From Strix aluco (Eukaryota; Chordata; Aves; Strigiformes; Strigidae): a stretch of 64,000 nucleotides of DNA. The position numbers and the translations under genes were made by a program. The DNA is taken from NCBI RefSeq assembly GCF_031877795.1, contig NC_133955.1:1488001-1552000 (forward strand). Direction: 5' to 3'. Shown here piece by piece: positions 46,706 through 59,900 of this stretch. How positions within the stretch are numbered: the first letter of the stretch is position 1; each line of letters begins with the position of its first letter. The notes below the pieces were generated by a model. It had not been told where the DNA came from. It searched no databases and saw nothing but the letters and a program-made list of their open reading frames with translations.

Positions 46706-47857
46706 AGCAGGGAGAGCTAAACACTGGATTTCCTGTGTCTAGAGCAGAAGTGGGATGTTAGAGATCAGACTGGCAGGGCCTTGGAGGCAGGACATCTAGG
46801 GAAGGCTCAGGATATCTGCAACATCTGTGTGGATCTGTCAGATATGAACCAGTACTTACAGGAAACCTGAGTATATCTGAATCGGTGACTGGAGGCCACT
46901 GTCAGATACCTAGGACATCTCAAAAGACACTTGACACATGCATTGTGGTAGCTGAATCCCACCCAGACTCTCTCCATGTCTCCAGCCCAATGGGAAGTTT
47001 GCTTTTCAGTGAAAAGGCACTGGGTCCCACAGAAGTGACTGCAAGGGGATCTTTGGACCCCTGCCTTGGTGGTCAAAAGCTCAGGATGTGAAAACAGTTG
47101 GAACTGTACCTTCTCATCACCTTCTCACACACAGAAATAAACAGAATTGTACCCTGCCAGACTCCATAATGCATTATCCTTGCTTCTCAGCTTTTGCTGC
47201 GCACATAAGCACAATTGGTGTTTCGCACCTGCTCGTATGAAGGAGACGTTCTGTTGCAATTATCCTGCTAATTGTATTAATTCTTGTACACTTGTGCCCT
47301 GGCACAATTGAATTCCCAGTACCTAAACAAATTCTTACCTGACACTGTCTTGGCATCTCCCTGGCTGCAAGGGACGTGCTCTGGGATGCGCAGACTCATC
47401 TTTTGGTAGTTTCTTCCTCTCTGTGTCAGGTTCAGACTGACCTTGGCCCAGTACCAGTCAGGAACTAGCCATCAGCTAGAAGATTTGTCCTCCTCCCCTC
47501 CACATTTGCTAGGAACATCTGTGAGACTAGGATTCTCTCCAAAAAGGAAGCAAATAGGCAATGCAATTACGCACAGGAGAAAGTTGCTTTACGATCGTGA
47601 GAATGTGTCCTGCACCCTGTGACAGCTGCTTTTGACTCAAACACGTCTCTAGGTTAAGTTTGACCAGAGGTATTGCTTCCTTCATGAAGAAACTGAAAGA
47701 TTGGTTTTCAGGTTGACACATTTAGACCTTTTTGATAAGTTGCGCTGCATAAAAAATTAGGAAGGAAGACACCTCTAGAATGAGGCATCCACCATCACTA
47801 TCCACTTTGGAAAGTGTCTCATGTACCATTTAAAAATTACAGTTTCTTTTGAGGCAT
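46706..47857. other. No gene recognised
   Basis: Intergenic sequence between two LTRs with no recognised coding or RNA content. Confidence 0.4.
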
Positions 47858-48588
47858 TGTTTTGCTGATCAGGGATATCAATTAAACTCAGACACCAGAG
47901 TGAAAAGAGCAGGCGTATTTTACTAGAAATAACTAAATAATGTAACAGAATAATACAGAAAACATACAGTAAGAAAAGGCAGAATAGTGCACTTAAACAA
48001 ATAGGAAAATACAGGGTAATGCATCAAATCATTACTGCCTGAGAGAGAGAATAGTGATTAAGAAAGATCCATCACCACTTGCATACTTTACCATCATCCA
48101 GATCCGCAGTCGCTGGGGAGCCCCGGTTACAGCGAGGATTTGGAGAGCCTTTCCCTGCAAGTGGGAAATCCTACGCGGTGCGTCCACCCGTAGGTGAGGC
48201 TTCCAAAGTCGCTGTGAGCGGGCCCAGCCTTATATACCTAAAAATCAGTAAGCCAGAATAGCTGACACCTTTGTTTTAAGCGGAAATATCTGGTTTTCAT
48301 CTCACGTTAGGATCCCCCCAGAGCCTGGCCAGGGCTTAAGGGAGAAGCTAAGGGAGTTTCCCTGCTTATCGAGTTAATTTATGAGCAAGGTCACAAGGCC
48401 AGACAACTGTTTCTGTGGCCTTGTTATCTTGCTCACACATAAAGAAATATAAGGATACATTCAGGATAGACATGTTTTATGCTGTTTAAACTACATCTTC
48501 TATGCATATTTCACTAATGACTACATACAGAGTTAGCAGTTTCAGTTCAAGGCCTGTTGCTCAGGCTTCAGTATTTCCACCTTTTACA
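47858..48588 (-). mobile_element. Solo LTR, minus strand
   Basis: Read on the minus strand it starts TGTAAAAGGTGG and ends CAGCAAAACA. It has a TATATAAGG box (+ strand about 48,230-48,238) with a GC-rich segment just downstream. Its length is 731 bp. No internal region is attached with confidence, although 48,590-48,760 contains a partly similar phrase (GGCCTGTTGTCCAAGCC) and may be flanking element sequence. Confidence 0.65.
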
Positions 48589-49101
48589 TCAAAATAGGTG
48601 GTTTGTTATAACTTAGTATAATACCTATTAGTACAATGATTATTAGTTATAAAATGTACAGGATTCATCTATAGGTCAACTCTGGCTTGGGCCTGTTGTC
48701 CAAGCCTTAGCACTTCAGGCATCTGCAAAGAGAGGTGTTCTGGCACTTTGATGTTTTGCTATGTCCACATGTCTGCCACTGGAGATGCAAATGGTTTGTG
48801 AACCAGAGTACTAATGTCTTAAAAAGCTTTGTATGACTAATTTAGTAGGTGTCTGAAAGCCAGAACCCCAGCTTGTAAACTGCTACTTGCCACAATGGGA
48901 ACAAACATGGTCCAGGATGGCTCCCAGTCCTGCCTTCTAAACTACTAATGTGCCCTTCCCTGAGCTCACTATGCAAACACAAGGTCTTTTTTACCAGTCT
49001 CAGTGCCACTGAGTATACCTTGAAATGTGGCCCTTGAGAAGCCTCCAGCTTAGCCTAGCCTGCGGGACATCGTTCCCAGCCCCAGGCTCACAGTAAGTCA
49101 C

Positions 49102-49692
49102 TGTACTGGTTTTGGCCGGGATAGAGTTACAGTTCTTCACAGCAGCTTGTATGGGGCTGTGGTTTGGATTTGTGCTGAAGACAGTGTGGGTAACACAGGG
49201 ATGTTTTCACTATTGCTGAGCAGCTCTTGCACAGTGTCGAGGCCTTTTCTGCTCCTCACCCCGCCCCACCAGTGACAGGGCTGGGGGTGCATGGGAGGGG
49301 ACACAGCTGGGACAACTGACCATGGCATATTTCAGACCATATGATGCCATGTTCAACAACAAAATGGGGGGAAGAAGAAGGAAGGGGAGGACATTTGGAG
49401 CGATGGCATTTGCCTTCCCAAGTAACTGTTACATGTGATGAAGACTTGCTTTCCTGGAGGTGGCTAAATATCTTCCTGCTGAAATACCTGTGGGGTATTC
49501 CCTGCTGATGGGAGGTAGCGTATTAATTCTTTATTTTGTTTTGCCTGTGAGCACAGCTTTTGTTTTACCTATTAAACTGTCTTTATCTCAACCCACAAGT
49601 TTTCTCACTTTTACCCTTTTGATTCTCTCCCTCATCTCACTGGGGGAGAGAGATCAAGTGACTTAACAGTCTACTGGGGTTAAACCACGACA
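49102..49692 (+). mobile_element. ERVL-like solo LTR
   Basis: It starts TGTACTGGTTTTGGCCGGGA and ends GGGGTTAAACCACGACA, the standard ends of a widespread avian LTR family. A TTAAACTGTC motif near 49,572 and CTGTCTTTATCTCAACCC mark the 3' part. It is 591 bp with no internal sequence. Confidence 0.85.
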
Positions 49693-51827
<2,135 letters not shown>

Positions 51828-51923
51828 ATCACCACACAAAGAAGTGACTGTTCTCTCAGGATCGCCAGTGGTGAAGAGTGGGGCTGTATGAAGCAAAGGC
51901 TGGGAAAATGGGTGGGTGTGGGG

Positions 51924-51930
51924 AATTAAA
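51924..51930 (+). terminator. Probable lysozyme polyadenylation signal
   Basis: AATTAAA lies about 97 bp after the lysozyme stop codon. A second, canonical AATAAA is at about 52,720 but is distant and may be unrelated. Confidence 0.5.
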
Positions 51931-53330
51931 AACAGTGTATTATTGAGGTAGAAAGGGTGCTGGGTATTGTTAACACTATGAGGACTTCGTGCTACTGCAA
52001 TGCAAGTAAAGAACTTAAAGGTTGATGGTTTAGTAGAAACAAAACTTAGCAGAAGTGCATTACAGGTGGAGTTTCAGCCATTTACTTGCATAATCAAGGT
52101 TTTGTTGTCCTGACTAAGAGGGCTTGCCAACGTTCAGGGTTTCTCTGTCTCTTTCTCTTTTATTCATCCCTCCCTTCTCCCATCCTCTTTCCCTCCCTCC
52201 CTTACCTTCTTTCATTCTTTTGTTCTTTCCTGAGTGTAGAAAATATGAATGTGAATGAATGTTGTAATAGTTGTGAGACCTGCATGACTGCAGTTGCCTT
52301 GTAACTAGGACACAGTCCCTGACTGAGGTGGGTAGTACAGCTGGCTGACAGAGACACATAACTATGCTTGCTCCTTAAATTTATCCGAGCATCTGCTCCT
52401 GGCTGGTGGGAGAGATAGAGCACTGAAATGTATGGACATCTGGCCAGGCTGAATATGACTTTTCTTATAATTCTTTGAAGTATCAGATCAAACACAGTCT
52501 AGGAAAGATGTAGGCAGCATCTCTGTGATGAAATAATGGGTTGGGAAGCCAATTAGGAAAGAGAAATTTTTGCCATTTAGGACATGAGCCCTTTTTCCAA
52601 ACAAAGGCTGAATCCAGAAACAGTGCACAAATGGAAGGTCACGGCACTGAAACCGTGTTTGCTTCTTCATAGGCTTTGTTTTGCTGCTTGGTGAGCAGTG
52701 CCTGCTTTTATGTTCATGCAATAAAGGGATGCTAACTCTTGTCTTACGTGAATGTATAAACTAACTATGAAAGGCATATTTGTTTAATGGCTGAATCTGA
52801 GAAAGAAAATATGCTCAAAGTAGCCTAGTCAGAAGACCCTCTTCCCAGCTACAGGGCAGACAGTGGTTCTTTCTCCCCCCATGACCCAGGAGACTTCATT
52901 CTCTCATTAAGTAACTCAAGGCAGAGCTATCTTACATGCTGGCTTGCAAGAGTTTTTTGCAAAATCTCAAAAAAACTTGTCATTGTCTTCACTGCAGGTA
53001 CTTTCCATCTATTCAGGGATCTGAACAAACCTTCTGGGTTTTGGCTTGTGGGTTCAACCCCGGTAAAGGGATGCTTTGTGTCTACCTAAAAATTAAGACC
53101 ATGTGTGCATCTCCAAGGGATGTGCTCTACAAGAAAAGATCAGGGGCTGTGGAAGGCAACTCTCTGCAAATGAAACGTCTCCTTGCTAGGAGCTGCTGAA
53201 TCCTGCCACAGCTCCATAAGCCCGGGTCCAACCAGTAATGGGGCTCCCAGTATACGCACACATACACATACACACAGAGGCCAACGCGCAGGTACATGTG
53301 TATGCATACGCACATATATACACATGTATG
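51931..53330. other. Lysozyme downstream region, no gene recognised
   Basis: Sequence without recognised coding content. It includes a CT-rich stretch near 52,140-52,230 and a CA/TA-rich stretch near 53,250-53,330. Confidence 0.45.
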
Positions 53331-53334
53331 TACG

Positions 53335-53722
53335 GCTGTTCAGTGTGAGGAGGAGAAGGTGAGGGGAGACCTCGTCACTCTCTACAGCTCCCTGAAAGGA
53401 CGTTGTGGAGAGGTTGGTGCTGGTCTCTTCTCCCAGGGAATTAGTGACAGAACAAGAGGGAACGGCTTTAAACTGCAACAGGGGAGGTTCAGACTGGACA
53501 TGAGGAACAAATGTTTCCCAGAAAGAGTGGTCAGAGAGTGGAATAGGCTGCCCAGGGAGGGGGTGGAGTCCCCATCCCTGGGTGTGTTTAAGGGCCGTTT
53601 GGATGAGCTGTGGGGGGATGTGGGGTAGGGGAGAACTGTGTAGAGTCGGGCTGAGGGTTGGACTCGATGATCCCGAGGGGCTTTTCAACCTGAATGATTC
53701 TGGGATTCTGTGACTGGCCACA
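53335..53722 (+). mobile_element. CR1 LINE 3' end
   Basis: A fairly well preserved CR1 3' region (CTACAGCTCCCTGAAAGGA, AGGCTGCCCAGGGAGGG, TTGGACTCGATGATCC) ends ATTCTGGGATTCTGTGA, the short tandem tail typical of CR1. The element is 5'-truncated. Confidence 0.92.
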
Positions 53723-53918
53723 CACAGACACACACACTCCACACTCAGAAACAGCACAAACGGCCCCATCCTGTTCCTGTCTCTGGCTGATCAGAATGAA
53801 GGTGCCTTAGTCCTTAAGTGGGAAACACAGACACACACACACAGACACACACACACAGACACACACACAGACACACCACACACAGACACACCCAGACACA
53901 GACACACACACAGACACA

Positions 53919-53955
<37 letters not shown>
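53723..53955. repeat. CA microsatellite
   Basis: About 230 bp of interrupted CACA/CAGACA repeats, purest at 53,923-53,955. It lies between the CR1 tail and the CpG island and is likely polymorphic. Confidence 0.95.
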
Positions 53956-53957
<2 letters not shown>

Positions 53958-53959
53958 AT

Positions 53960-55080
53960 GGAGATGCACGCGGACCGAGGCCACGCAGCTCCCTCCGCCG
54001 GTGCGGCAGCTGCCCCTGGACCCCACCCGGTCTCCCCAGTCGCTGGCACCGGGACACACCGGCCCGAGGCCGCAGCCCCCCGATGCTCAGAGCCCCCCAC
54101 CCGCACACGGGGTCTCAGCGCCCCCCCGCCACCTCGCGAGCTCCCCCGGTCCCTCCAGCAGCCACCTGCGGCCCCGGCGGGGCCGCTCACCCCCATCCCG
54201 AAGGTGGCCCGGAGCGCTGCTCCCGCTCCCGGGGCGAGGCGGGGGGGCTTCAGGGACGGGTCCGCCCGGGGCCGGGAGCGAGGACAGGGCCGGGGGTGGG
54301 AGCCGGAAGGGGAGCGGGAGAGGGACAGAGCCGGGAGCGGGGCGGAGCCGGGGGCGGGAGCGGGGCCGGGGCCGGGGCTGAGTCGGGAGCGGGACGGAGC
54401 TGGGGGCGGGAGCGGGACTGGGGCGGAGGCGGGGCCGGGGCTGAGTCGGAGGCGGGAGCGGGGCCCGAGCCGGGGGCGGGAGCGGGGCCGCGGCCGGCCG
54501 AGATCCGGAAGCGGGACTGAGCTCGGTCCGGCCCGGCCCGGCCCCGCGGTGCGGCCGGGGCAGAGTCCGGGCCGGGGCAGTTCCGGTCCGGCTGCCTCGC
54601 CCCGCCCCGGGCACCGCGGGCGCGGGAGGGCTCCAGCCCCGGCCGATGGGCCTCGCGGGCAGTCGCGGCCTTTGGCTGGTGCCCGGTGCGGGACGGGGCG
54701 CGGGGGGCGCGGGCCGGGCCGGGCCGGGCCGGCTGCCGCCGTCTGGGCAGCCCCGAGGGCCGGGCCCGGGGCCGGGGGGAGCTGTGGGGGTGCGCGGACA
54801 CACCCGGGCCCGCCGGGAGACGTTTGCTGGCGCCGCCGGGGCTGGAGCGCGGGCGGCGGGAACACCCCGCGCTTCGCAGCGGCTGGAGGAGCCCCTCCGG
54901 GGGGGCACGGCCTCGCCACCCGCTCCCCGCCTGCCTCCGGGGCCCGGCGGAGCCCGGGGCTTTGTGCAGTGACGGCGGGAGATGAACGTGAAGGCCCGCG
55001 AGGTGCGTGAGGAAGACGAGGATGGGCGTGAAGAGGTTTCAGGAGGAGGGAGCCTCTCCCCGCCGGGCAGGTAGGAAGCG
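53960..55080. promoter_or_regulatory. CpG island
   Basis: A 1.1-kb block of very high GC content and dense CpG. The centre (54,230-54,560) is an irregular GGGAGCGGGGC-type minisatellite with many G-runs on the + strand. Near its right edge 54,982-55,070 reads as a possible first exon (ATG, then MNVKAREVREEDEDG) ending at a CAG/GTAGG donor, but no downstream exon could be joined. It may be the promoter of an unseen transcript or a distant CACNA1S promoter. Confidence 0.75.
54230..54560 (+). repeat. G-rich minisatellite with quadruplex potential
   Basis: Irregular repeats of about 11-24 bp (GGGAGCGGGGCCGGGG-like) within the CpG island. They give many closely spaced runs of three or more G on the + strand. 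Confidence 0.8.
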
Positions 55081-56720
55081 CTGAGCAGAGCGTATTCCCT
55101 TAAAGCCGAGCGGGCTGGTGGTTGCCAGCACGGCCCCGTGCACAGCGAGGTGGCGAGTGGCTGCCAGCAGCAGCGCGCAGGGGGTGTGAGCGAAGGGATG
55201 TAGAGGAGACCGCAGAGGCCTTGGGTGTCCTCTCCAGGGGCCTCTGCCCTGGCTTGCTCAGCCTGCCCTCTTCCTCTGAGACCTCTCCAGGGTGAGTCAA
55301 AGGCAGGTGTCTCTCCTCAGGCTCACCACTAGATGGGCCCCACGTCCTTTGCTGTCCCTGGGACAGGTTCTCCTGCACAGGCAGCAGCAGAAATAACAGC
55401 TCCTGGCTTTCACTGGGGTTGTGGAGGAGGAATGAGGTCTAAATGAGAAATGGGAACGTGCGTGGACCTGCCTCATATGAAGACAGGGCTGGAGCCCTCA
55501 GCAGGAACGGTTTCATTCTTGATTTGCACAGAATGCGATGGGGTGGTGTAGGAGGGGGCAGGTTACTCATTTAGCCCCTTTGCAGTTGAGGGGTCCCTCC
55601 TCCAAAGTGCAGCAAAACCGGCTGAAGCAGCTGCAAGAGTTGCCCCCCCGGGCTGTCTCCCTGCTGTGCGCAGGGGGTGATGAGTTCCCTCGGCACTGTG
55701 GCCCTCCTGGCCCTGGGCACAGCCTGCTGCACAGCTGCAAAGCCACTTCCCTCTACGGTGGAGTGACCCTGCGCAGCAGAGGAGAGAAGGCTTGGAGCAA
55801 GGCAGTGTGGAACAGTGGGCAGCAGCTCCCTGGGGTGCATGGGGCTGACTGGGGCACAGCTGGTCAGTCACATTAGACTGTAACATCCCTGTAGGACAGG
55901 GATACCATTGCCATGGGCTGTAACTGTAAGTAACAACATCACTGCAGTTATTTTACTGACTCAGTCCAGGAAACCCCAGGAAAACCCCAAGAGCAACTCT
56001 TCCTGGTGCCTCAGTTTCCCCTCCTGTGACGAGGTGCTGATAACCAGCCCCTCTCTCTGCCTGCCTTTCAGCTCAGGAGTTACCATAACTGTTCATATCA
56101 TTTGTCAACTTGGGCTTTCCCAAGCCCGGCTGGACTTGCCAGGACACAATCCAGCCTAGTCTTGTTGGATTCCTGCATCCCCAGGCATCCTCCAGACCCT
56201 GCAAGCAGGACTGGGGAGGTGAGGCTGAGCCAGGGGTTGTTTGAGCGAGCAGTGCCAGCCAAGAGTTTCTTCTGCCCTTCCAGAAAAGCAAGCCAGAGCA
56301 CTTTTTGGACTCACCATGATTCCCTGGAGCTCTGAGCTTGAAGTCAAAGTCCCTGTCAGTGAGATGGACCCAGTCCCAGAGGCCCTACAGCCCCAGGATC
56401 ACAGGGCCCAGGGCTCAACTGAACAGTTTGCACCAAATGAAGGTGAAATCCTGCAGAGGGAGGGGACTGATCAGTTTGTGGGGTAACCTTTGGGAACTGG
56501 CCAGAGTCGAATTCTCCATCTCACCCGAAAAATTCAGCAAATGGGGCTGCAAGTGTTGCCTGAGGCAGCCCAGTCTGGGCAAGGGAGGCTGGGGGAGCTG
56601 GGGAAGGAGCTGACCTGGGACAAAGGCTCTTTTCTTTCCATGTGCCCGTCTTCCCACCCCCAGCCCGGGTCAGTGGCATGCGAAGCACTCCCCTGCCTCC
56701 CAATGCGCTGGGAAAGAAGC
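55081..56720. other. No gene recognised between CpG island and CACNA1S promoter
   Basis: GC-moderate single-copy DNA. Several open frames exist on both strands but none shows a known domain or conserved splice pattern. Confidence 0.45.
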
Positions 56721-56722
56721 AA

Positions 56723-56917
56723 CAGCTGCAGGGGCCCTTTTGCTGCCTCAGAAGCTGTGACAGCACCCGGGAGCCAGGCCGGGATCTAAATTTAAACTCA
56801 TGCTTTGTGTGTTTGTACGTGCGAGTGCAGGCTTCAGTCCCCACTCCCCCACCACGTCCCCCGGTGCACGGAGGAGACAGACTCCGCAAGAAGGGAGATC
56901 CAGAGGAGCTCCAGCTG
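56723..56917 (+). promoter_or_regulatory. Muscle-type regulatory cluster upstream of CACNA1S
   Basis: CTAAATTTAA at 56,786-56,795 is a perfect fit to the MEF2 site YTAWWWWTAR. It is flanked by two CAGCTG E-boxes of the MyoD class at 56,723 and 56,912. All lie within 265 bp of the CACNA1S start codon. This fits the skeletal-muscle expression of the gene. It is inferred from motifs only. Confidence 0.55.
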
Positions 56918-56986
56918 GCTGGGACCCGGGGAAGGGGGACTCAACGGTGGGACAGGAGGAGCAGAAACAGCTAGGGGAGAAACACC

Positions 56987-59900
56987 ATGGAGCCGCCTTC
57001 TCCCCAGGATGACATGAAGAAGAGGCAACAGAAGGAGAAGTCCAAGAAGCCAGTGCCACCAGTAGCACCCCGGCCAGCCAGGGCTCTGTTCTGCTTAACT
57101 CTGCAAAACCCGCTGCGGAAGGCATGCATCAGCATCGTGGAGTGGAAGTATCCTTCTGACTGCGTGGGCTTGGGAGCACCCGTGTGTGTGACTGCGAGCA
57201 GGGGGGCTGGGGAGGGGGGCTGGGGAGCAGCACCCCGTGGGCTGCCAGCAGGAGAGCTGTCAGCCCGCTTTAAGCCTGTGCTGGTTGTCTCATCGGGTCT
57301 GTAAAAGGCAACAAGGCACTTGGGGAGCCCTGGTAGGATGCGTTGGCAAAGGCAATGGCTGTGCAGACTGGGGTCATGAATAGGCTTGTGGGGGGAGCTG
57401 GGGCTGGGAAGTGGGTCAGGCCATGGGGACCTTTGGTAGGGTGGTGCAGGGACAGGCAGGGACAGCCTGGGTGGCAAGGGACTTGTGGGAGGGAACATGT
57501 TCTGTGCTGGCTGGAGCTGTGCTGGGGAGAAAGAGGGGACAGCCTGCTGGGAGGGGAGAGGGTTTGATGTGTGAGGAGGGGGCACAGTGCCCATCCTGGG
57601 GTGGGGATGGGGCCAGGCAGAGGAGGAGGGCCAGGGTGGGGCAGCAGGAGCTGAGGATGGAGCTGGGGACAAAAGGCTGGCCCAGGGGAGAGGTTTGGAG
57701 GTGGGTAGTGAGACTGTGGCGAGCTGCTTGGGATAGCTCTCTGTGAGTGTCACTGCTTGCCTCACCCTGCAGCTGCTCCCTGCCCTGCTGGGGGGGCTGG
57801 CCAGCATCCCCCAAATCCTTGCTGACACCGTTGTCCTCTCAGCCCCCCTTTCCCATCCCTCCTTGGCACTGCTGTCACAGGTGAAAGATTTGTGAGTGAT
57901 AATGTTCAGAGGGACAGTATCTCTCTGTGCCTCTGGCTTAATTTAAGGATGAGTTTTGGCTCTTTGATTTGTTATCTTTTCATTGGGGCGTTGTAGCTCA
58001 GAAATACCAAAATGTCATGTTCCTGCCACCCATCCAGGAACTATTTTAGGCCATTAGATTTGCTTTGTTCACCTGTATTTTATAGAACAGAAGAGGATGG
58101 GAGATGAAACATTTCACTCTGGCTTCAGTAAAACATTTGGGCTCAAGCAAGAATGATGGAATTTGGGGATGTTTCCAGTAAATCCAGTTCTTCCACCCCA
58201 ACTTTTCTCATTTCAGTTGAAGCTATCCGCATGTTCCTGACCTTGGCAGGATCACCCCAGCCCCGGGAAGACTCTGCTCCTCTTGGAGGTGGCTTGATGG
58301 CCTTAGACTGGCTGTGGTGTTGTACATGTGGGGACACCAAAGCCATCCCCTGCACTGCCAGAGATGCCAACTTGTTCAAAGCCCAGTGTGCCTGTTTGCA
58401 GGCAGTCCAGGCGTGCTCACAGCTCTGGTGATGCTGTGCTGGCCATGGATTTTGAGCCCTTGTTGCTTTCCTACGAAGGAGCTCGCTGTCCTTTGAGGAG
58501 AGGGAGCAGAGCTAAAATTGGGGAACGCTCCATTTCTGCTTCTCTGGCCTGTGGCCTGAGTTGTTCTACAGGCACATGGAAGGGAACTGTGTCTGTGTCT
58601 TAAATAGGCACTGAGTATGGAAGAAACTTGTGCATACACCCTAGTGGCAGGGGAAAAGCTGGAAATAGGACTTACATCTTCCAACATGCTCAAACACATT
58701 CCTCCTCCTGGGCCAACGAATGCCAGAGAGAGTGTGTAGCACAGCGGGGGTCTTTTCCCACACTGGTGCCCTGGACAGGGTGTGTGGAGGGGGGAGGTGG
58801 GTTTCCCACCAGGAAGGTTGCAGGTGGTTCCGACCTGTGCAGGACAAATGATCCAGGGCATCGGGTTTCCCCAGCACCTCTCTTGCTCCTGGCTGTATTT
58901 ATACCCAGTGCACCTGGCTGCCCTTGTTCAGGGATCAGTGTTTGCAAGGCCTGACAGGGTCATTCCAGATCCTGTGGGTTGTTATGGTCTTCAGGGCCAG
59001 GCAGGCTGCCAAGGGCAGATTAGCTGTGACCATTTTCTGTGGGGATACCTGCCATCTGGGTTCAGTATGGCAGCACACACTGCTGTTCCTTGGGCCCGTC
59101 TCTGCTGTACAGCTTCTGCTGTCAGAGCACAAAGCTGAGCCACAGGCGTGGGACAGGGTCTTTTCTGTGCAGCTGGAGAGTGGGGAGGATCCCTGCACTC
59201 AGCCTAGGGTGGGTGAAAGTCAGGCTGGCTTGAGGCAGAGGAGTTTTTATGCTGAAATTTGCTCACATCTCAAAACCCATGTTTGTTAGCACAAGGGAAT
59301 CTGGGTGCACTGCAGATTGCTGGATCTTGTGTGCTTGACAGCTAGCCCAGCATGTTGATGGTTGCTGGGACACGTCTAGCTTTGTGGTTTCACCCTGGTG
59401 TTCCAGGTTGTTTTGCAGTCAGGAGGACTTCAAGGCAGATGGGTGTGGTGTCTGGGGACCCTGGGGAACCACAGAACTGTAAGGCACTAAGGGCTTAATT
59501 CCTGTTGCAAGGCAGATGTTGGGACCCTTGGGTGCTGTGTGGCAGGAGGCTGCTGGAGAGAAAGAAGCGACCTTGCAGGGCAGGGAGATGAGAGTGATGC
59601 TGAGGTTCCGGCTACGTGGTGAGAGGCAGAGACACTGTGCCCAGTGAGACTACATGCCTCTTTTTTTGGTTCAACCTGTGCCACTGCATTTCTACCTAAT
59701 AACAGTGCCAGATTGCAAGCAGCAAGCTGATTCCAGCTCCAGTTACAAGATAGGTCACCCTTCGAGGAGGGCTGCTCATCTCACCCTGTTGGGAAGCCTC
59801 TAACCCCTGGGCTCTGCCCCATTACCGGAACACAGAAGGGAAACAGCTTTTCCAGCTGACTTTAGGTTTTAAAGTGTCATCAAGTTGATGGATAGAAGGA

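Noticed and set aside
53040-53070. tRNA-like B-box (GGTTCAACCCCGG)
   Set aside because: No matching A-box or cloverleaf can be drawn around it.
53807-55010. Frames of up to 370 codons across the CpG island and CA repeat
   Set aside because: Stop codons are rare in such GC-rich DNA. The conceptual proteins are Pro/Ala/Arg/Gly-rich with no family and run through the microsatellite.
56241-56486. Upstream coding exon before CACNA1S
   Set aside because: The frame is open, but the Cav1.1 N terminus starts at 56,987 as in other vertebrates and no splice link is evident.
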